The notes beneath the pieces are model-generated. The model saw only the letters and a program-made list of their open reading frames with translations, ran no database searches and was not told where the DNA came from. A program made the position numbers and the translations under genes. A DNA stretch of 41,556 nucleotides from Pseudomonadota bacterium (GTDB lineage Bacteria > Pseudomonadota > Gammaproteobacteria > Burkholderiales > Gallionellaceae), in assembly GCA_021787435.1 (NCBI GenBank), contig JAJYLY010000018.1:1-41556 (forward strand). The letters run 5' to 3'. This document shows, piece by piece, positions 1-7,429 of the stretch (its first letter is position 1; every line of letters starts with the position of its first letter).

Positions 1-13
1 AAACCAAAAATGC

Positions 14-46
14 ACCTCAATTTGACTGATCGTGAACATTTGAGGT
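14..46 (-). terminator. possible weak terminator after the deacetylase gene
   Basis: A perfect 7-base inverted repeat (ACCTCAA at 14-20, TTGAGGT at 40-46) lies just past the end of the minus-strand deacetylase gene. A short T-run follows in the minus direction. The 19-base loop is long, so this is only a candidate. I see no gene in 1-67. Confidence 0.25.
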
Positions 47-67
47 AAAAACATCACACCAGCACTT

Positions 68-906
68 CTACGCTTCTGCTTGTTCACCATCAGCGTAAAC
101 GCTGTTCATCATCGCCGTAATGCGCAGCACCTTGCGCAGCGGTTCCTGGTATCCTCCTGCGAGGTTCCAGGCTACCGGAATCTTCATCTTTGAGAGCATC
201 TCAAAAACCATCCGATCCCTAGTTCTTAGCTGCTCTGTTGTAAGAAATCCACCAAGAGGATCATCGACATGTGGGTCGGCGCCAGCTTGGTACAGGACAA
301 GGTCGCATCCAGTCATCATGTGTGTGATGTCTCGAATCGCCGCCAAGAATTCTTTGGCCTGAGTCGGCATGGAATACTTGTCGCCTGCCGAGTAATGGAT
401 GATCCAGTCGATTCCGAGATGGTCGATGATGGTGTCAGTCCCGTCCCCGTAATGCATATCGAAATCGATGATGCCGATCTTGGAAAGAGAATTCTCTTCC
501 TTCAACGCAAGAGCCGTAACCATCAGGCCGTTGAATGTGCAGTACCCAAATGGACTATCCCATCCTGCATGGTGAAAACCAGAACAGGGTGCAACAGCGA
601 CTTTTCCGTTTTTGAGCGCTTCCCTTGCGGCAGCAAGCATTGATCCGGAAGTATGAGGCAGGGACTTCGCAACAGCATCATCGCGATTTAAAAACCCGTT
701 CTTCAGTTCACCGAAAGAATTCCCTCGACGAATTTTCTGTCATGGGCAAGGCATAGCTGTTCCATGGTGACCGGATCGGGTTCGACGACTTCCAGCCTGG
801 GAAATTTTGAGAGCCAGGAGGCCACGACGCTTGTAGGCTTGCCGGCGCTAGGCGAAGACGACCTGGTTTCCGCCGCCATTTCATGACGATAAAAGATCCT
901 GACCAT
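68..906 (-). pseudogene. histone deacetylase family protein, frameshifted
   Basis: This encodes a zinc-dependent class II-like histone deacetylase / acetylpolyamine amidohydrolase homologue, a family that removes acetyl groups from lysines or polyamines. The N-terminal part (906 to about 712) ends in LAHDRKFVEGILS and then hits a stop. The rest continues in the -1 frame as GELKNGFLNRDDAVAKSLPH and runs to 68. It includes the family motifs GFHHAG, FNGL and DFDMHYGDGT and a late GGY. Joining the frames gives about 278 residues, close to a normal bacterial deacetylase. The junction at about 711-713 fits a one-base deletion. The start at 906 has a strong AAGGAG ribosome site. It is either a recent pseudogene or a sequencing error. 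Family assignment is secure; activity is doubtful. Confidence 0.8.
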
Positions 907-1075
907 CGATATCTCCTTTCAATGTCCATGGCGTGTAGTGTAAAGGAGGGGACCGACGAAACATGTCGCTTGCCTGATCTCCAGCATTTCCATATTTGTT
1001 TTCCAAAGAGAGGAGGCGACGCTTTCTGTCGCTCAGGCGTGATCAAATAAGAAGGTGAACAAATGGGAGGACGAA

Positions 1076-1723
1076 ATGAATCTATTGCAACAGAACCTGG
1101 ACCGCTACCTGGACGACAGAGCTTTCCTGACTTTGTTAGGCAAACACGGAATATGCATTCCTTCAGATTTTCTGGATAACGAGGAAGGCATAGCTGCCTT
1201 TTCAAGAAAATACTACAGCCACTCTGTTCCCCGCATCATGATCTGCGGCATCAATCCGGGGCGCTTGGGGGCGGGCAAGACAGGCATACCGTTTCTGGAC
1301 TACGCATCACTCTCCCAGTTGATTTCTGGTGTACAACGTCAAGACAGCGAGAAGTCGGCAGGTTTTTTCTTTCAGGTGCTGAAGAGTTTTGGCGCAGAGT
1401 CGTTCTATAAAACCTTCTATGTGACGAATTTTTCTTCTGTAGGCTATTTGAGCAATGCGACGAATTTCAATTTCTACAATCTTCCACAAGCTGCGCTAGA
1501 GACGGTCGAGAGAAACTTTCTCGAAGAAATCAAAATCGTCGAACCAACCCATGTCATTTCCCTAGGCAAGGAAGTTCATCGATCCACGCTGAAACTACTT
1601 CCTGACAGCATCGACTGTTCGCTGTGTCTGCCTCATCCATCCTGGATTGCAACTTACCGATCGAACGACGAGGACCACTGGGTTCAGTGTTACCGTGTAG
1701 CGTTGGGTAGGTTTTTTTCTTGA
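1076..1723 (+). CDS. SMUG2-like uracil-DNA glycosylase family protein (DUF4918)
   Basis: This 215-residue protein of the uracil-DNA glycosylase superfamily is predicted to remove damaged or deaminated bases in base-excision repair. The active-site motif GINPGRLGAGKTGIPF is at residues 58-73 and matches the SMUG-type motif 1. A late PHPSW at about residue 185 corresponds to the HPS DNA-intercalation motif. The ATG at 1076 is preceded by GGGAGGA at a good distance, so I prefer it to the in-frame GTG at 1055. It is transcribed divergently from the deacetylase gene and lies in accessory DNA. The superfamily is clear; the exact substrate is not. Confidence 0.8.
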   Translation: MNLLQQNLDRYLDDRAFLTLLGKHGICIPSDFLDNEEGIAAFSRKYYSHSVPRIMICGINPGRLGAGKTGIPFLDYASLSQLISGVQRQDSEKSAGFFFQVLKSFGAESFYKTFYVTNFSSVGYLSNATNFNFYNLPQAALETVERNFLEEIKIVEPTHVISLGKEVHRSTLKLLPDSIDCSLCLPHPSWIATYRSNDEDHWVQCYRVALGRFFS

Positions 1724-1767
1724 AACTTGAATTGCTCGGAAATGGGCGTGAAATATGCTGATGCCGA

Positions 1768-2070
1768 TCAAATTCCATCACACACTTCTAGCAGTTCAAT
1801 CAGAGCGCCGGTATTGATAATTGCGTACCTCCAGATACTTTCAAGGCGTGACGACTGCATCCCTTTGGGGTTTGGGACTTTTTCTCCATTTGAGAGTACA
1901 AAACACTCTCTTTTAAAAGGAATGAAATGCACTTTTGGTACTCGTGCCGCCTCGTCAGCGCGGTCCATGTCATCCTGCGTAATTAACCCGGACGAAACCC
2001 TGACCATGCCAGTCACACTCGAAAACCCGACAACTTCCTTCAGGAAGTCGCATTTGCATTGATCATCCAT
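1768..2070 (-). CDS. hypothetical protein, 100 aa
   Basis: I do not recognise this small soluble protein. The start at 2070 (MDDQCKCDFL) is supported by GAAAGGA about eight bases upstream; longer in-frame extensions lack such a site. The protein has a CxC near the N-terminus and no signal peptide or membrane segment. It converges on the SMUG2-like gene with a 44-base gap. Another short frame (2090-2245) ends just upstream on the same strand, so the two could be co-transcribed. No function is assigned. Confidence 0.55.
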   Translation of the reverse strand: MDDQCKCDFLKEVVGFSSVTGMVRVSSGLITQDDMDRADEAARVPKVHFIPFKRECFVLSNGEKVPNPKGMQSSRLESIWRYAIINTGALIELLEVCDGI

Positions 2071-2089
2071 TGAATTTTTCCTTTCAGTA

Positions 2090-2245
2090 TTAGCAATAAT
2101 ACGGGAATGGTGCGACATAATGGAGCGCATCCTGTAGGATGCTATGCGAGTTTTCGCCATTAAGCATCTGAACAAGTGCACTTAATGTCGTCTCTGGGAT
2201 GGCAAAGGGACGATCGACTGCAATGAGTCGAAAATTTATGTTCAT
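2090..2245 (-). CDS. possible small protein, 51 aa
   Basis: This short frame begins MNINFRLIAVDRPF, ends 19 bases before the next minus-strand start, and could be its operon partner. There is no clear ribosome site and no recognisable domain. A GTG start at 2302 would extend it to 70 residues. It may not be a gene. Confidence 0.25.
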   Translation of the reverse strand: MNINFRLIAVDRPFAIPETTLSALVQMLNGENSHSILQDALHYVAPFPYYC

Positions 2246-2358
2246 TGAATCTGAAAGCAGATGTTCAATGCAATACAGTATTGAGAGGCAGGAAACATTC
2301 ACATTACTGACTGATATAAGCCAGGTACCTGAATGAGAGGGTGTGAATTTAACAATTC

Positions 2359-2390
2359 AGGCCAGTGCAGCTATGCTGCCTGGCCTTTTT
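2359..2390 (+). terminator. strong rho-independent terminator-like hairpin upstream of hicB
   Basis: Stem AGGCCAG / CTGGCCT (2359-2365, 2380-2386) encloses GCAGC / GCTGC (2367-2371, 2375-2379) with a TAT loop and one bulged T. A T-run follows to 2390. No plus-strand gene lies just upstream, so it may end a lost gene or a small RNA, or act as a leader attenuator for the antitoxin gene. Confidence 0.65.
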
Positions 2391-2412
2391 AGAGAGAGGA
2401 TTAGGTGCTAAC

Positions 2413-2607
2413 ATGCAAAACATGGAACGTAACCTTAAATACACTGTGTTCGCCGAAGACGGTACTTTCGTAGCTCGCTGCCTTGATGTTGAGGTGGCAA
2501 GCGAAGGGGATACGGCTGATGAAGCCGTAGACAACCTCAAGGAAGCTCTGGAGCTATACTTCGAAGATCACACCCACCCGACATCACCTTCCGGATTATT
2601 GCAGTGA
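2413..2607 (+). CDS. HicB-family antitoxin, orphan
   Basis: This 64-residue protein has the HicB-type partial RNase-H-like fold. It shows a beta-strand pattern YTVFAEDGTFVARCLDVEV (residues 12-30), then EGDTADEAVDNLKEALELYFE typical of the HicB helix. HicB proteins neutralise HicA mRNA interferases and repress their own operon, usually through an added DNA-binding tail. That tail is absent here, as in short HicB solo forms. I found no HicA (dsRBD-like, GSH motif) on either side, so this is an orphan or relic. The start at 2413 has AGGTG just upstream, and a hairpin terminator lies between it and any distant promoter. The family call is good. Confidence 0.75.
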   Translation: MQNMERNLKYTVFAEDGTFVARCLDVEVASEGDTADEAVDNLKEALELYFEDHTHPTSPSGLLQ

Positions 2608-2716
2608 TTGTATAGCTTTCAACCAGAAATCTCGCCGCCTCTTCCGGTTCAAATTCGAGATCAGCGAAGATGTTGCCGCACTAACGGTGTGATGCGCGTA
2701 GATTTGGTTTCTATGC

Positions 2717-2941
2717 TCATGCTTGTTTCTTTCGTGCGGAAGAACCCAGTATCGGGTAGTTCCTCCGCCAGTAGCACATTCTATAGAGCGCCCGGATGTG
2801 CCAGAAGTAACCGCCCGGACGAGTAATGGCCAGCATCACGGCGGTGATCGGCGCAAAGTACCCATATCGCCATGCGCCGATCCACCCTTTCGCCAATCCC
2901 TGTTTGAACTCCTGTGTCGCCATGTTCAGTGTATTGTGCAT
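2717..2941 (-). CDS. small hypothetical protein, 74 aa
   Basis: This unrecognised small basic protein begins MHNTLNMATQEFKQGLAKG. It has a hydrophobic and aromatic middle (YGYFAPITAVMLAITRPGGY) that could be a short membrane or amphipathic helix, and an Arg/Lys-rich end. Its ATG at 2941 overlaps the end of the upstream gene (2926) by 16 bases, suggesting translational coupling and that the frame is real. It is the last gene of the minus-strand cluster starting at 4373. Confidence 0.5.
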   Translation of the reverse strand: MHNTLNMATQEFKQGLAKGWIGAWRYGYFAPITAVMLAITRPGGYFWHIRALYRMCYWRRNYPILGSSARKKQA

Positions 2942-3579
2942 GATATCCAGTCCACGGATTCGTCGATCATCATCCTGAGTCGGGTTGCGGCATAATCGAA
3001 GTGCTCGTTGTATTCGGCGGAAACAGGATGCGCAGCGCACACCCACAGAAGCGTGAGATTTTCTTCGCCGTGCCGTTCGTGTAAATCAGCCTGCAGCCTG
3101 TTACAGATTTCGATGGCGTCATGCCCCTCACCCTGTAGGCTTGTGACTCTGCGATTCCCCACCACCACAAACGCGATGAACTGGTTGATCTTCCGCATGT
3201 GCGAGATGGAATCGATTTTAATCCGCAGCGATTCCTGGACTTCGGAATCAAATTCGCTCTCATCGGCAGTCAGATAGCTTCGGAGAAAGATCAACGTCAG
3301 TTTTTTCAAATGTGCGAACCGATTGCGCAGCCCTTCACGTATTTCAGTGACGCCGGTATATAAAGCATTCGTGCAGTCTGCCAAAAAGGTCGTGTGATAG
3401 TAGAACGTACGATCTTCGGTGCAGACCTCGAAGCCGACATAATGAATGTGTTTGAATTCTGGCTTGACCTGCTTGTCGGCCCTGAAGTCGCGCATCAGGT
3501 GGCTTTCGTCCTGATGCGAGTATTGAAGGGCCCTGATCTTGTAGCGATTGAGCTGCTTGAATTGGTTGAGTGTAATCAC
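2926..3579 (-). CDS. hypothetical protein, 217 aa
   Basis: I do not recognise this soluble mixed alpha/beta protein. It starts with GTG at 3579, four bases after a perfect AGGAGG. It has no signal peptide and no membrane segment. It contains many His, Arg and acidic residues, and the strand-like stretch FIAFVVVGNRRVTSL around residues 134-148. It lies 47 bases downstream of the 248-residue gene and overlaps the 74-residue gene, so the three probably form one operon. They are divergent from a small tyrosine recombinase, which suggests a mobile-element cargo or regulatory module. Function unknown. Confidence 0.6.
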   Translation of the reverse strand: MITLNQFKQLNRYKIRALQYSHQDESHLMRDFRADKQVKPEFKHIHYVGFEVCTEDRTFYYHTTFLADCTNALYTGVTEIREGLRNRFAHLKKLTLIFLRSYLTADESEFDSEVQESLRIKIDSISHMRKINQFIAFVVVGNRRVTSLQGEGHDAIEICNRLQADLHERHGEENLTLLWVCAAHPVSAEYNEHFDYAATRLRMMIDESVDWISCTIH

Positions 3580-3626
3580 GATGCCTCCTGATGACGGTTG
3601 ACGTTGTGTGCCAGTCTCCAGCCTGA

Positions 3627-4373
3627 TTAGGCTGACGCCTGCATGTTGAAGAATCTCGAATTCGCGGCATAGGTGGTGACCAGGTTTTTTCCGCGCGCAT
3701 TGTCGGCTACGACGAGAATCATGTTCATCTTGGGATTCAGAAAATAACGTCCTTCACATTGTCCCCGTTTCAGGTGGGTAAGCCTTGTGAAGACGTCTGT
3801 ATTCCTCTCGACTTCCATGACCGAGGGGTCGGACACCATGCGCTGCAGCATTTTCCAGGCGCTGGCTGGATCCGATGCTCGATCGGCCGGAAGACGCTTT
3901 GCCAAGCGCTCGAGCACATGGCGAGTGACGCTGACCCGTCCAATGCCACGCAACTCGACGTTTTCCGGCACCGGTGCTGTCACGATCAGTTCTGTCTGTT
4001 CGAGATTGCCTTCTTTGAACACGCGGTCATCCTTGTCGATTTCGAGCTTGCATCCGGCGAATCGGGTGCAGAGAAATTCTGCATATCTGGCCAGATGAGC
4101 CTTGTCGGAACGCTTGTGCTTGAGCTTCTTGATCGCACCCAGGGATACGATGAGGTGCGTATTGGCATTCCCCGTCACATGTTCTCCAAGTGCCCAACGC
4201 TCTTCGAGCAGATATTGAATCGCACGCAGTTCGGCGGCGATCATTTTGTCTTCCATCTGACCTGGCACGATGGCTTTGATCACGCCCTTGGGGCAAATCA
4301 GATTGTTCGTCCAATACACCAGGAAGGTATCGGGTGAGTCCGTGGGTTGGGTAAAAACTTTCAGCTTGTTCAT
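3627..4373 (-). CDS. hypothetical protein, 248 aa, possible RNase H-like N-terminal half
   Basis: This is the first gene of the unknown minus-strand cluster. The start at 4373 (MNKLKVFTQPTD) has GGAG upstream. The N-terminal half has VYWTNN, a helix AAELRAIQYLLEER and THLIVSLGAIKKL. That order is loosely like an RNase H fold (strand, Glu-bearing helix, strand), but the first catalytic Asp is not obvious, so this is speculation. The C-terminal half has VTRHVLERLAKRLP followed by a YFLNPKMNMILVVADN segment. No signal peptide or membrane segments. The divergent promoter region of about 266 bases is shared with the recombinase at 4640. Confidence 0.6.
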   Translation of the reverse strand: MNKLKVFTQPTDSPDTFLVYWTNNLICPKGVIKAIVPGQMEDKMIAAELRAIQYLLEERWALGEHVTGNANTHLIVSLGAIKKLKHKRSDKAHLARYAEFLCTRFAGCKLEIDKDDRVFKEGNLEQTELIVTAPVPENVELRGIGRVSVTRHVLERLAKRLPADRASDPASAWKMLQRMVSDPSVMEVERNTDVFTRLTHLKRGQCEGRYFLNPKMNMILVVADNARGKNLVTTYAANSRFFNMQASA

Positions 4374-4639
4374 CTCTGTGTCTCCTTTTTTGTGGCATCG
4401 CAAAATTGCGGTGTTAGAAAACAGCATACCGAAGTCGATCAAAAATCTAAGTTTTTTTGCCGCTTTTTTTTATTTTTATATGTTGCTTGTCTGTTCATTC
4501 TCTAGTGGATGAAATGAAGGCTTTTTTGCATGAAAAAACTTGGGAAATTGATCGACTCGTGTATGTTGTACGAGCGGGTTAATTTACGGCGATCGAGGAA
4601 ACTTTCCGTAAAAAGCCCCTTATATGGAGAGTTCACGAA
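4374..4639. promoter_or_regulatory. AT-rich divergent intergenic region with inverted repeat
   Basis: This 266-base gap separates the minus-strand unknown cluster from the plus-strand recombinase and should contain promoters for both. It has T-rich tracts around 4453-4485. A perfect 7-base inverted repeat is at TTTACGG (4583-4589) and CCGTAAA (4606-4612), just before the recombinase ribosome site (GGAG about nine bases before 4640). A looser repeat CTCGT/ACGAG lies near 4556-4575. The repeats could be operators or recombinase sites. Confidence 0.35.
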
Positions 4640-5278
4640 ATGGCATCAAGTAAGAATGCGGTTTTGCAGTTCCCGATGCGAGATGCGCCAAACACCGTAA
4701 ACCGGAAAGTTCCTGTTCGACGCAAAAATGCGGACTATCGGAGCCGGGAATACCTGACCGAGCAGGAGGTCGATCAGCTGATCGATGCAGCCGGAAAAGT
4801 CGGGCGGCATGGTCATCGCGATGCGACGCTGATCATGCTGTCATTCCGTCACGGGCTGCGGGTGACTGAGCTGGTCAGCCTGAGATGGGAGCAGGTGGAT
4901 CTCCGGCAGGGTCTGATGCATGTCAATCGACTGAAGCAGGGCAACCCCAGCGTCCATCCGTTACGCGGACCGGAACTGAGAGCACTGAGGCGGCTGCAGC
5001 GGGACTACCCCACGATGCCTTATGTTTTTAGCAGCGAGCGTAAAGCTCCTCTGACACCGGATGCAATCCGCAAGGTATTGGGAAGGGCAGGAAAGGAAGC
5101 AAAGCTGCCCTTCCCGGTGCATCCTCACATGTTGCGTCATGCTTGCGGCTACAGACTGGCGCAGGCAGGACAGGACACGCGTGCGATTCAACACTATCTG
5201 GGACATCGCAATATCCAGCACACCGTACGTTATACCCAGTTATCGGCAGATCGGTTCAAGAATTTCTGGCAGGACTAG
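4640..5278 (+). CDS. tyrosine recombinase, small FimB-like
   Basis: This 212-residue site-specific recombinase consists essentially of the catalytic domain alone, like FimB/FimE-type invertases. A complete catalytic set is visible: R74 in FRHGLRVTEL, K99 in NRLKQGN, H163 and R166 in HPHMLRHACG, H189 in YLGHRN, and the nucleophile Y198 in VRYTQ. About 40 residues precede the domain, so the usual core-binding domain is missing. It is followed after 17 bases by two membrane-protein genes, probably in the same operon. It may be a DNA invertase or a mobile-element recombinase. I could not identify its recombination sites with confidence. Confidence 0.85.
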   Translation: MASSKNAVLQFPMRDAPNTVNRKVPVRRKNADYRSREYLTEQEVDQLIDAAGKVGRHGHRDATLIMLSFRHGLRVTELVSLRWEQVDLRQGLMHVNRLKQGNPSVHPLRGPELRALRRLQRDYPTMPYVFSSERKAPLTPDAIRKVLGRAGKEAKLPFPVHPHMLRHACGYRLAQAGQDTRAIQHYLGHRNIQHTVRYTQLSADRFKNFWQD

Positions 5279-5295
5279 AGAGAAAGGAGAAGGCA

Positions 5296-5781
5296 ATGCA
5301 ACAAGCAACCACCATCAAACAGAAGCAGCAGAACCGAACGGTATACCTGGCCCTCATGGCCCTGTTCGTCGTCGCCATTTGCATGATCACGGTATTCCAG
5401 GAGAACCGCTATCTGGAAATGCACACACAAAAGCTGATCTTGACCCGGGAGGGCTGCAACTACATCTCAAGCCTTGGCTTGGTGCCAAAGCACGAGACCT
5501 CAGGCTGCTCGATCATTGCGAGATACAGTTCCGGATTTCTGGGATCAGATCGCGTCATCCTGCTCGATGATGATCGGTTCGTCACACTCTCGTCGGCCGC
5601 CGTCCTGGGCAATGCTGACACGGATGTGAAATTACCAGATACGCCTGACCAGAGGCGAGCATCCTTCATTACTGATGCCGTATTCGCTGCCTTGATTATG
5701 ATGCTGATCTTCGTGTTCTACGACATCTTCAAACCCGGCAAATCAGAAAAGAAAGGGAGCGAATCATGTCCACGGAAATGA
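5296..5781 (+). CDS. hypothetical membrane protein, 161 aa
   Basis: This unrecognised protein has two predicted membrane segments, at residues 15-34 (VYLALMALFVVAICM) and 125-144 (DAVFAALIMMLIFVF). Between them is a loop of about 90 residues containing two cysteines (C54, C71) that could form a disulfide if the loop is periplasmic. The start at 5296 has AAAGGAGA upstream. Its end overlaps the next gene by 16 bases, so the pair is probably translationally coupled behind the recombinase. No known domain is seen. Confidence 0.6.
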   Translation: MQQATTIKQKQQNRTVYLALMALFVVAICMITVFQENRYLEMHTQKLILTREGCNYISSLGLVPKHETSGCSIIARYSSGFLGSDRVILLDDDRFVTLSSAAVLGNADTDVKLPDTPDQRRASFITDAVFAALIMMLIFVFYDIFKPGKSEKKGSESCPRK

Positions 5782-6095
5782 CAATTTACATATCAATGGG
5801 GATCACAACCGTTTGGGCGATATGTTTAACAGCTTGGGCGTTATGGTCAAAGAGGCAGGAGATGGAGACTACAGAGACGCCGGATTTCTCCTTCCTGGGG
5901 TATATCCGGAATTTTAAGTTGAGCGAGAGCCAATATGAGCGATTCGCATCCAGCACCCGAATGATGCTGTATCTCTATGCCTTCATGGCTGGTATAGAGT
6001 TGGGCAGGGGAAATGTTTCGATGGCCGTTACCTGCGGCGTTTTGTTCTTTTGTTTTCAGGTCATGCTATTCTGGGTCAGGACGAAATGGGTGTAG
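5766..6095 (+). CDS. hypothetical small membrane protein, 109 aa
   Basis: This unrecognised protein has about three membrane segments: residues 5-27, around 65-80 (MMLYLYAFMAGIELG), and 85-106 (VTCGVLFFCFQVMLFWV). A polar loop (TPDFSFLGYIRNFKLSESQ) lies between the first two. The start at 5766 lies inside the previous gene and follows AAAGGGAG. It converges on the antitoxin gene at 6131 with 35 bases between them. Its role with the recombinase and the 161-residue membrane protein is unknown. Confidence 0.6.
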   Translation: MSTEMTIYISMGITTVWAICLTAWALWSKRQEMETTETPDFSFLGYIRNFKLSESQYERFASSTRMMLYLYAFMAGIELGRGNVSMAVTCGVLFFCFQVMLFWVRTKWV

Positions 6096-6130
6096 AATCT
6101 CCTCAAAACCCGGGGCTATTCACGTCACTC

Positions 6131-6427
6131 TCACTGAACGGTGGCAGAAAGATTTTTGCTTTTCATCTTCTGATACCGATTCATAGCCTGAAGGAATTTT
6201 TCATTCCTGGGTGGCGGATTTTCAATCAGCTCCAGCAAACGTAGTGATTCTCGGCGTGTCATGACGACAGTTGATTCGCACTCAATAATTTTTGCGGCCT
6301 TCTCCACGGCTGCTTGTATTACAAACTGGTTCATCGTTTCACCAACAAGATCTGCCGCCATCTGCAATTTATCTTGCACATGCTCTGTGAGATGTATAGT
6401 GAGACGTTTTCCGGTATAAGCTAACAT
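6131..6427 (-). CDS. TacA/DUF1778-type antitoxin, orphan
   Basis: This 98-residue protein has an N-terminal ribbon-helix-helix segment (TGKRLTIHLTEHVQDKL, then ETMNQFVIQAAVEKA) and a TxRESLRLLELIENPP tail. This matches DUF1778/TacA antitoxins, which bind and block GNAT acetyltransferase toxins that act on aminoacyl-tRNA. The start at 6427 has a perfect AGGAGG five bases upstream. The GNAT toxin normally follows directly, but here only 35 bases separate the stop from a convergent gene, so the toxin is missing. A 12-base palindrome lies 41 bases upstream and could be its own operator. Confidence 0.75.
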   Translation of the reverse strand: MLAYTGKRLTIHLTEHVQDKLQMAADLVGETMNQFVIQAAVEKAAKIIECESTVVMTRRESLRLLELIENPPPRNEKFLQAMNRYQKMKSKNLSATVQ

Positions 6428-6467
6428 GGCAGCCTCCTGTTTGGCCGAGTGTTCGACGCGTTTTAAC

Positions 6468-6479
6468 AATGGCGCCATT
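6468..6479. promoter_or_regulatory. palindrome upstream of the TacA-type gene, candidate operator
   Basis: AATGGCGCCATT is a perfect 12-base palindrome 41 bases before the antitoxin start. Ribbon-helix-helix antitoxins usually repress their own promoters through such sites. Binding here is inferred. Confidence 0.35.
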
Positions 6480-6559
6480 TTATCACCTCATGTTCAGATT
6501 ACGGTTTCACGCGGCGTTCTTCTGTGGAATTCTGAACCGGACTTGTCAGCATCGACTAA

Positions 6560-7429
6560 TCAGCCCGCCTCGGTAAGTGACGCAGCTTGAACAAGTGCTG
6601 GCCCGAGTATTTCCCGAAGTTTTTCCACCACGTCGGAGAGTGGAACGATGGTGATTTCGTTCTTTTTCAGGAACGAGTTCCACATGGCCTGGCGCGATGA
6701 GTCGGTCGAAAACTCATCTGTCAGGCCAACGGGCAGGATAGTCGGGACGGGCATTTCGCGCCGAAGGAAGGTCGCAGAGATTGCCCGCGAGAGCGTGTTG
6801 GCATTCAATGTCTCGCGGTCCAGCAACACCCACAGGTCCAGGTAGTCCTTCAACCGGCTGTTGGTCATGCCGAGCAAGGCGATGGCGTGAAGTTTTTCCG
6901 AGATGACGGTATAGACGGAGTATGTTCGCAACCGAGGTGCTGGCAAGTCTTCTATCAGCACTGGATAGACAGCGTTAACCGGGCCAGGCGTGACCGCATC
7001 ACCAAACCCGATGTCGATCTGCGTCTTGCAGCGTGCCTTGGCAATTTCACCTTTGATCAACACACGAGCGCCGGTGTACCCGGCATCCTTGCGGATTTCC
7101 TCCACGCTCACTGATGCCGGATCAAAGGCGATACCATCCTCAACCTCGACGCTGGCGATGTCACGAAACGTCTGGGCGATCGATTCAAGGTCGCTTGGCC
7201 CGAAGCCGAGCAGATCGACATCGCGCGTCGTTCGATGAGGCATGTCGTACCAGAGTGTGAACAGCAAGGCACCTTTGAGCAAAAAATGATCGGCGTACGC
7301 TGACTGGCCCAATCGGTAGAGAATTCGTTCCAGGGCGAAGCGCACAAGCACTTGGTTGAAGTCAGCGCCCTGAGCTTTAGCGATGTTCAGCAGGCGTGCC
7401 CGCACCGATGCAGCGAGATTTTTGTTCAT
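6560..7429 (-). CDS. AbiEii/AbiGii nucleotidyltransferase toxin
   Basis: This is the toxin of a type IV (AbiE) toxin-antitoxin system. The family are nucleotidyltransferases that arrest growth; some modify tRNA acceptor ends, and they abort phage infection. The 289-residue protein shows LLKGALLF, then RTTRDVDLLG with the catalytic Asp pair, TQIDIGFGD, ISEKLHAIALLG and SRLKDYLDLW in the family order. It overlaps the upstream antitoxin gene by four bases (ATGA), the usual AbiE arrangement. All motifs look intact, so it is probably functional. It lies between an orphan antitoxin and a plasmid-type origin, where it could stabilise the element. Confidence 0.9.
   Translation of the reverse strand: MNKNLAASVRARLLNIAKAQGADFNQVLVRFALERILYRLGQSAYADHFLLKGALLFTLWYDMPHRTTRDVDLLGFGPSDLESIAQTFRDIASVEVEDGIAFDPASVSVEEIRKDAGYTGARVLIKGEIAKARCKTQIDIGFGDAVTPGPVNAVYPVLIEDLPAPRLRTYSVYTVISEKLHAIALLGMTNSRLKDYLDLWVLLDRETLNANTLSRAISATFLRREMPVPTILPVGLTDEFSTDSSRQAMWNSFLKKNEITIVPLSDVVEKLREILGPALVQAASLTEAG

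Noticed and set aside
2608..2830. Possible hicA downstream of hicB
   Set aside because: Checked plus-strand frames lack the GSH motif and dsRBD-like pattern, and the space is used by a coherent minus-strand gene.
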